Positions 56,476 to 64,000 of a stretch of DNA of 64,000 nucleotides are shown piece after piece. Each line of letters starts with the position of its first letter. The first letter of the stretch is position 1. The DNA lies in the NCBI GenBank assembly GCA_020091685.1, contig CM034603.1, forward strand, positions 27,620,298 through 27,684,297, written 5' to 3'. This DNA comes from Lutjanus erythropterus. Its lineage: Eukaryota > Chordata > Actinopteri > Lutjaniformes > Lutjanidae. The notes beneath the pieces were generated by a model, which made no database searches, was not told the origin of the DNA, and saw only the letters and a list, made by a program, of their open reading frames with translations. Position numbers and translations under genes: made by a program.

Positions 56476-59400
56476 GTGTTTTAAAACATGCCTGGAGGGG
56501 GTCTTTAATTTTAAATAAGCAGGGTATGATGTGTGAAATCTGTGTTTGGGTGTGAGCGCTATTAAATATGTATGCGCTAACCTAGTGTTGCATGTAGCTA
56601 AACAAAAATAAACCGAGCAGTCAAAACCAATAAAGCCAGTTTAAATTAAGAAAATCTGTCAGTTACCAGCATGGCTGCAGGTCTTCTCAGACTTCTTGGT
56701 GGAGTTCTCTCTTTTATGAATAGGATTGAAATGCAAATTTTGCCTTTTCCCCAACTGATAGATGATCTAAGATCCAAATGCATATCTAGGTTGTGTCTTT
56801 CTTCTTTCTATCTATTATAAAATATTTTTGAATGAAGGTCATGTAGATTTTCCTATACTGTTTTTTCTGTGTATTTTTTTCTATATAATTTATTGAACTG
56901 TTAATCGGTTTAGATGATTAACAACACCTGTTGTCACAGAGCTTGTCAGCCTATTGAGGTGCATGATGTATAAATGCAGGTGCAGTTTCCATTTTTCAAA
57001 CACTGAAGACCTGAAGAAGATCCAACTGGGATCAAAATGTTGTCATAATTAAACCTGGAGAAAGTGTGCAGGCTTTACCTTTTGGCTTTGATGCACTGGT
57101 TACGTGAAACATTAACTCATTAGCATAAACAGTTTAAGCGAACAGAATAATGAAATAATAAGGCCTTCGCTTGAAACGGCTGCTCTTGCCCGCCTGTCCG
57201 TCTTCAATAAATGGCTCCGCCGAAGAAAACAATGTCAAATGAGGCACAATTACTGTCATTTCTAGACTACCAAAGCAGACCAAACCAAGCCGTGAGTAAA
57301 CCTTTGAGCTCCAGAGACACGGTACACAAGACATATATATTCAGTCAATAAATTTTTAACAGCAGTTTATCAATTAATGATTGCTCATTAACATCCCTAC
57401 TTCTGAGCCCTCACACATATAAATCATCTTAATTTCGGTTTAAGCATTACTTAAACTCTTGTCCTGTAAGCATTGACATTCTTGTGGATCTTGTCTCTTG
57501 TTTGATCGTTCTGAGAAGACTGCAGTATCCTGGAAATATGGCAGGTTGCAGTGTGTCAGTGTTTGGCTTTGTGTTGTGTTTGAGTCCTAAATTTAAGGAA
57601 ATTTTGGTCCCAGCAGCCTTGTGGTGAGATTATACTGATGTTCAAGAGAATCTAATGTAATACCAGCAATAGATGAAGGATTGGGGGTTTGGACGCCCTG
57701 TAAATGGACTGCTGAGAGCTACTGCAGAGGCCAAACTGGGACCACATTGTGAGGCTCCATTTTTGTCAACCTGTAATACTGTTTCCCTCACAGTTATTTT
57801 CTCCCACGGTGCACTTTTCCCTTGGAAGAGTCCCTCTCTGTTCCCTGAGGCTGTCACACAATGATCTGTATGGATCTTTTATTATTGTTTGAGTTTGAGG
57901 TGTTCAGAGAAAAGCCTGTTCTGTGCTGCTCTGTGGGGTGTTGAGCAGTCAAGATAATCTTTTTCCTCGGGAGGAGAGAGTCTTGGGTTGAAAGTTGTGA
58001 GTGCAGGTAGTCGATAGCCGTTCAGGGTCCACAGGAGAAAATATTTTGGGTTTCTGTGTATGAAATAATTTTTTATGGGGCACACAGCAACACAGTAGAC
58101 TTAAGAGCATAAAAACTACAGTCATGAGCCTGAGTCAGTCAGAGGAGGTGATGTGAAACTGCTATAATGCAAACTGAATAATGAAACTGGAAAAGAGCAA
58201 CACATAAAACAAACCAATTTCATCCTCTGTGGTCTTATTTGACTACAGACTGTTTAAATAATAAAGAATATTCTGTGTAAAGGGCCCTTTAAAATGCAAC
58301 TCAAATACTGTATTAAAACAGGAAAAGCATTTAATTTATCATTCATAATAGCAAATTAAACTGATAAGAAATTATACTTAAAGGAGCTGCGAGTAAGAAC
58401 TGGCCACTTGTTGAATTTAAATTAACACAGACTTCCCACAGGTCTTTCCTTCTTTCTTTCTTTCTACAAACAACTAACTTAGCAAACATTTTAACACTGT
58501 CAGTGATGTTATAGTACAGTAACCTGCATTTATAGCCGATATTAGCGTTAACAGAGGCCTTTGGTCTGTGAGGCCATGTTCGGTCAGTCAGGGAACAGTC
58601 AGGTTATAGAGGTACATGGACCACTTTAGCAGCAGGGCTGCAGTTAATCCCTTCCTAACTGCCTGTTTTACAGGAAACACATAACCAATAAGCACACTGC
58701 TAGACATTTCATGGGAACTTTAAACTAAAATTCTCATAAATAGCAACTTTACACTAGAAAAAGAGTAATATTAAAAAAAAAAAACTCCCTCTACTTTCTC
58801 TGCAGAGATGATTTTTAAATTTAATCATCATGTGGGTTTCAGGTTGATGGTGGAAAGATGCCTTTGCCTTGTTTACATCATATTGTATTTTGTTTAAATG
58901 TCAGAGGTAATTATAAGTTGGAGCCTATAAACAAAAACAAAAGAAGTCTGTTACATTAATACAATCACTGCACTTTATCTAAGGAATATGGTATGTTTAT
59001 ATTCAAAAACTGTGCAGCAATTGGTATGAAAATAAACTCTAAAACAGTATTGATTTGGTATTTATGAACTTAAAATTTGAATTTACAGTATGTAACACAA
59101 AAAAAACCCCATAGCTCAGTGCCATTGAATAATGTGAGCCAACTGGGTCTGCAGTTAAAAGTTTGCTGGTAGGGCAGGCCTCTCCGAGAAAAACAGTTAA
59201 ATATTGATGAGGGGTCAAGAAGTGAGGTTCAGAGGCGAGGGAATGATACAGAGTTAGTGTAATGTTTTATAATGTGTGTGTCCCCATGTGTGTGTGTGCG
59301 TCCAAACAATTCCAGACAAGACAATGGTAGATTAATTGTTTCCCCCTGAAAGTCCTCTCTTGGTAGCAGACCAATAATGAGTCTGATTAAAGACTTGCGG

Positions 59401-62400
59401 ACTTGTTAATTACCCCTCTGTAACGTCCAGACAGTGAAAAACTGCCTCCGCCTGCAGTCTGAAAACTTCTGTGCCTTTCATCACTCCGTGACGTACGTAG
59501 GCGTGTTTTCTCAGGGCCGAATTCATGACCTTTAAGTACAGTAATGATCTGTGATGAACCATGAAGCGCCTGCCCACATGCCGGTTCTATCCTTAACCTG
59601 TGATTTACAGCCACAGCAGCGCGGCAGACCGGAGTGGCGATGCAAACATCAGTATTTACACCGAGTGAGGCAGGTGTGCTGACAGTTGGACAGCTGAAGG
59701 AGTCACGGCAGGCCAGAGGGCGAAGGGGACGTGACTGATGATTGAGTTGGCCGGGCTGACAGCTGGCAGCGTGGCTGAACGGGAACAGCTTGTTCCTAAA
59801 TCAGCGGCCGTTGCTGATTGATAGGGTTATATTGGCATTGTGCACGAGGACAATTTAAAATTACAGTCAGGCTGTTTTATTTATTTTCTTTGCATGTTTT
59901 ATTAATTTATTTAAAATTTACATTCCCTTGGCAACAGTTCAGTGGCGCAAACATTGTCTGAGAGTCAGGGCTGGAGCTAAGATATTTGAAATGCTGAGGT
60001 TCAGGTGACCTAATAGATGCCCTGCATACCACACCCATCAGAACATTTTGAATCAAACACACACTGGGCATGTATACCACTTCCAAACATACACGTACAG
60101 CTCTTCCGGATGGAGCGCGAAAAATTGTCCAGATATATATGAGACAGCAAATGAGTAAGTTAAGTTATTTATTCATAAGTAACATAATTTTCTTAAGTCA
60201 GCCTTGTTTCTATAAAGTTGGGGGACAGTTAGCTTACTTGTAACTTTCAACTGCTTCCCATTTTTATTCCAAACCTTGTGGCTTTTTGATGATATCCTGA
60301 AAAAAAATGGTTCTGTGGATCATATAAGATGTATCGCTTCTCGATTGCATAAATTAGTCTCTTGTCGTCCATGTTGACGGCTGGCTGGATGGGAAACAGA
60401 ACTGTCAGGGACATCATTATCATTTTTGATCACTGGAAACGAGTGACATGTTTATTAGTCTGTTCGCTGATTGGAAAAAACTTAAACAATCTGATGTTCG
60501 CTCATTCACATCGCTTCCTGTCAGAAATGCAACAAAAGAGCAACTGGCGTATCTGTTTACTATTCCATCAAACTCACATTGTTTTAAAAAAAGACAAAGT
60601 CAGTAGTATTTGTGTAGTAGCACAAGGTCTGATTTCATGCTGCGGGCAGCCAATATTTTCCTGAGGACAGCAGTGCAGCAGCAGTACAGTATTGTCTTTG
60701 CATTAGTGGTAATTCAGTATGGCTGAGAGGAGAGTGACGAGTTAACACTGAGGCTGTTATCAATGACACAGTTGCACTGGGTTACATGTAAACACTGTGT
60801 TCCTGTGACTCCCCGGTGTTCAGTAGGTAATCTGAATCCAGTGTGGGAATGGCGGACTCTGCCTCGACCAATAAAACTACTTTATACAGAGTAAAATACT
60901 GAATGTAATTGAATAATATTTGCATAGCTATTGCAGGAAAAAAAATGTCAAACTTAATACAGTTTGATTTCATTACATTTTCAGTCATTGTTTTACTTTC
61001 AGACTAGAGTTATTATAGTTTTGTATTTTTCATTAGTTGTGTATTTTTAATGTCTTTCATTTTTGTATTCAAATGAGTTTAGTTTCAGTTAGTTTGCAGA
61101 GGGGTTTTGGTTGTTGCAGTTGATTTTTTAATGTTTTAAAAGTTTTTTTTTTGTTTTTTGTTATGTGGGGTGGTAGTTGAGGGGTTGTCATGACAACTTG
61201 ACATGTACAGTTTTTGTCTTGTTTTTATTTTTACTTCAATTAACTAAATAAATTTTTCATGCCCATTTTAAGTTTTTGTTTTTTGTTATCTATAATAAGA
61301 CCCAACATAGGAATCAACACACCCCCAGTAATTTCATTCTGGGGGGAAATGCTAAAATCCTTATTTATTCATTTATTGCTTGGCATAAAAGTAGTCAAAA
61401 AAGGGAAATACTGGAACCAGTGCATAAGTGTGTAATTGTCCTCGGCAGCAAAAAAGCCCCAGATTCCCAGAAGAAATAGCGAGGAAATGACCTCAGTGTC
61501 CTCAGTGGTAGCTAACGCTCTGCTGAGACGTCTCCCCTGCCAAGTCTAAAATACACAAAATTATTCTGCATGTGGAAAGGTCAAATATTAACATGATGAC
61601 GGTCAGTACATGATATTGACCGTCAGAAGTTAAATCCAAAAATGTGGGTTGCTGATTAATAATGTATGAAACATCAACAAAACCGCTACAAAGGCAAAAA
61701 GTACCACACGGTTGACTTTGCACCTCTCTGACACAATTTCAGACTAAATGTGGAAATTACACGCTTTGCAGAGGTAGTATTTATTGCAAAGCTGTTATAT
61801 TGTATTGCTTTGCATTAGATTGCACAGGTGTTGATGACATTATGCTCATCACCGTAGCGTTATTGTGCTGTCTGCGCGCTGGAAAAAACCCTCAGGGATG
61901 CATTTATACAAAAACATGGCGGATAATGGTGTGCAGCCTGCCATTGTTGGTTTTAAGTGGCTGTGTGAGGCTCTCTCCACTGCTGTTTGGACTGTGGAGA
62001 GAGAGCAGCTGATAATGATCGGTTATCAAACAAAACTGTCCTGGCCTTTGTTAGGAGACCTCGTCTCTCTCGCTCTCTCATTTCCTCTTTCTTTTCAGGC
62101 TTAACTGACAGGACTGATGGCCACAGCTGTAGGCTGAGCTGGTCAGGGAATCAGGCTTTTCTCTATCCGCAGTCTCCTTCATTTACTGCCATTTTTCAAG
62201 GAAAATTATTTGCTTTTTTGATAACTGCACCATCTTTATAATAAACCTTAATTTGTGACTGTGTTTTTGTAATAAACTGAACACAAGGCCTCAAGTAAAG
62301 ACAATTAAAAGAGCAATTTCTCTGCAAGAAATCTGCTGGATATTTATTTATTTTTGTCCAACATAAAGATGTCAGACAACAAGTGATCACTGGGGGGAGC

Positions 62401-63754
62401 TAGCATGCAGTTGAAAACTTTCACACTGTTTATTGACAGTTAAATAAATGACTCTTTGTAGATCCCTTAGAAAGAAAAGGCACTTCAACAACACTGCACA
62501 TTCATTGCTTGGTGTAAAGTGCTTGTTGAAGGGGCCTTGGAAGGCATGATTTATCTGACAGGTGCTGCCTGGAGATGCCGTCTCAGGCTGCGCATAAAGC
62601 ACAAAATAATGAAAGGGAATATAAATGAAAATGATGTCAATTAGCTGATAAAAATGTGGTATAAAGGGGAGCATTTGTTGTAAAAACAAACGCACTGCTG
62701 GCACGCTCTGACCCCACATGGCTGCGTTTGCTTTTGCTTCTCCAATTAAGCCTGATTGTCTGCTGTTTCTTCGGAAGGTAATTGTTGCCAGGAACCTACG
62801 TGCATCGTGTTGTGATGATCAATCTTTGTACCCCGCGCTGTGTTTAGGTTTCGTCTTGTGTTTATTGGTGCTTGGCTGGTCTCTTAAGCTCTCCCCATGT
62901 TTACTTTTTGCTTAATGCAGTGTTTGTCTTGTAAATGCTGCCTCGCTGCCTTTCACTCCTCGCAAAACTTTGTTCACATTTTTGTGCGGCTAATTGTCAG
63001 GAGCGAGGTGAGTTTAATCTGCCACTGAGCAACTGTGGAAAGCACATTAGCGTGAGTGAAAAGGGATAATGGGGAGAGGAGCGAGACTGCCACACATTTG
63101 AGGATTAAACTGTAATCTGGAATTGTGAAATTTGTTTAATTCAGTGCTGTTTTCTAATTTATTGCGCTATCTATGCTAAGCAGACCCAATTACACATGTT
63201 TCATATGTGAATGAGACGATTTGAATGTTATCTGGTGAAAGGTAACAGTGTCCGTGGAGCTGTCCACAGCAGTGGTGCTGAAATGAGTCTTGGCAGTGAG
63301 CTGGTCGTGCAGCTCCCTCAGGCCATGTGTGGAGCTGCACAGTGACAGCAGAGCCAAATGTTGTGTTTGGTGCCTTTTAAAGTCCACTCATCCAGCCAGC
63401 GACATTTGTGTGTTTCATCTGCAACATTAAGAAACTTCATCTTTGCATCCAACTTTTTCTATCTTATACTTCCTCTGATTCCTTCCTTTTCTTCTTCTCT
63501 TTTTTTCCCTTTTATGCTGATCCTATAATGCTCAGAGGCAGCAATGATCAAGGCGAGAATTGGGCCGATTAGAGTCGTGACCTCTGGTGCTGATATAATG
63601 TGCAGCGTTTTAATACTCTATTGCAATTGTGCTTGTCTGCTGGCTTGTACTTGACAATATTTTGTTGTAGTGTTCTTCTCTCTGGCACAGATACGATTTC
63701 AGGGCTGTCTTTTTTTCCCACATTTGACATCTGTATACCTCACTGCGAGGAAGA
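56476..63754. other. Intronic sequence, no gene recognised
   Basis: Long unique-looking intron. Short microsatellites occur (TTTC at about 58447-58465, GT at about 59275-59300). Segment 61015-61280 is a T-rich low-complexity repeat. G+C-richer patches at 59440-59820 and 62690-63080 look unique and might hold regulatory sequence, but this is only an impression. I looked here for the dpp6 exon that should follow the first exons (E-L-V-G-S, then N-W-K-G and a hydrophobic stretch) and did not find it. Confidence 0.45.
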
Positions 63755-63905
63755 TAAGATGAGATCAGACAGAACTTTATTCATCCCGAGGGAAATTGTT
63801 GTGCAACACTTGCAGTGCAAAGGAGGAAATAGTGAAAATATAAACAGTGCAAAATAGAAAGTATACACAATGCCAATAAAAACAAGGTTAACAATAATGA
63901 TCATA
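63755..63905. repeat. LINE-type tail repeat (ACTTTATTCATCCCGAGGG)
   Basis: AGATAAGATGAGATCAGACAG, then AACTTTATTCATCCCGAGGG, AAATTGTTGTGCAACACTTG and an A-rich stretch with repeated GTGCAAA words. I recall ACTTTATTGATCCCGAGGGAAATT as a very common teleost sequence from the 3' end of RTE/Expander-like retroposons (here in reverse orientation). The element body lies off the window or was never copied. Confidence 0.55.
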
Positions 63906-64000
63906 AACGGGAACTGTTTAAAAGCAGGACTTTGTGTTAGTTAATATGATGTAGTGTTGTTGTGATACTGACATTTCTAACTTTGATAAAATACCTTGAA

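Noticed and set aside
1-64000. Prokaryotic-type systems, CRISPR arrays, tRNA or rRNA genes
   Set aside because: No regularly spaced identical repeats, no tRNA-like boxes and no rRNA segments were seen; composition and repeats are those of a vertebrate intron.

Overview
The window is vertebrate genomic DNA, most probably from a teleost and perhaps a percomorph. It is AT-rich, has no long open reading frames, and is dense in fish-type dispersed repeats: TTAA-flanked MITEs, hAT-type MITEs, a LINE fragment and many microsatellites. The clade is inferred from repeat types recalled from fish genomes and was not measured.

The one gene I can name is dpp6, on the + strand. Its product is a catalytically inactive dipeptidyl-peptidase-like type II membrane protein that serves as an auxiliary subunit of Kv4 (A-type) potassium channels. 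The anchor is 27280-27471, a 64-codon first exon starting MASLYQRFTGKIN and ending in a GTAAGA donor. It matches the start of the long DPP6-L isoform as I recall it from mammals. A second first exon at 2481-2537 (MNSSAGAGNYRRGSAKGDK) resembles the DPP6-K/DPP10a N terminus, which is known to speed Kv4 inactivation. Two further ATG-to-donor exons, at 16923-16979 (MSVLIATQLKIDTSTASRR) and 49017-49058 (MKTRKLSRVERLWK), have the same form: a good start context, a strong donor, and an exon end in phase 0. They are candidate extra dpp6 first exons that I cannot match to a named isoform with confidence. I did not see the shared second exon (transmembrane segment and start of the ectodomain), so it should lie beyond base 64000. 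The window is therefore a promoter region with alternative first exons plus long intron.

Layout: 1-2480 upstream sequence and K-type promoter; 2481-2537 K-type exon; 2538-16922 intron with a TTAA-unit tandem repeat, a LINE ORF2 tail, a fold-back MITE, a short MITE and a TIR element with an internal minisatellite; 16530-16979 GC-rich leader with a G-quadruplex motif and candidate exon; 17500-19080 local duplication split by an insertion; 25277-26192 second copy of the minisatellite element; 26390-27471 CpG-rich promoter, leader and L exon; 27748-30310 a four-unit tandem array; 30753-37212 MITEs and a fold-back element; 44414-45965 a hAT-type MITE carrying a nested TTAA MITE; 48528-49058 candidate exons; 51374-56475 more MITE copies; 63755-63900 a LINE-type tail.

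No tRNA, rRNA, CRISPR array, prokaryotic operon or viral gene was recognised. Nearly all open frames of 60-170 codons look like chance or repeat-derived frames.
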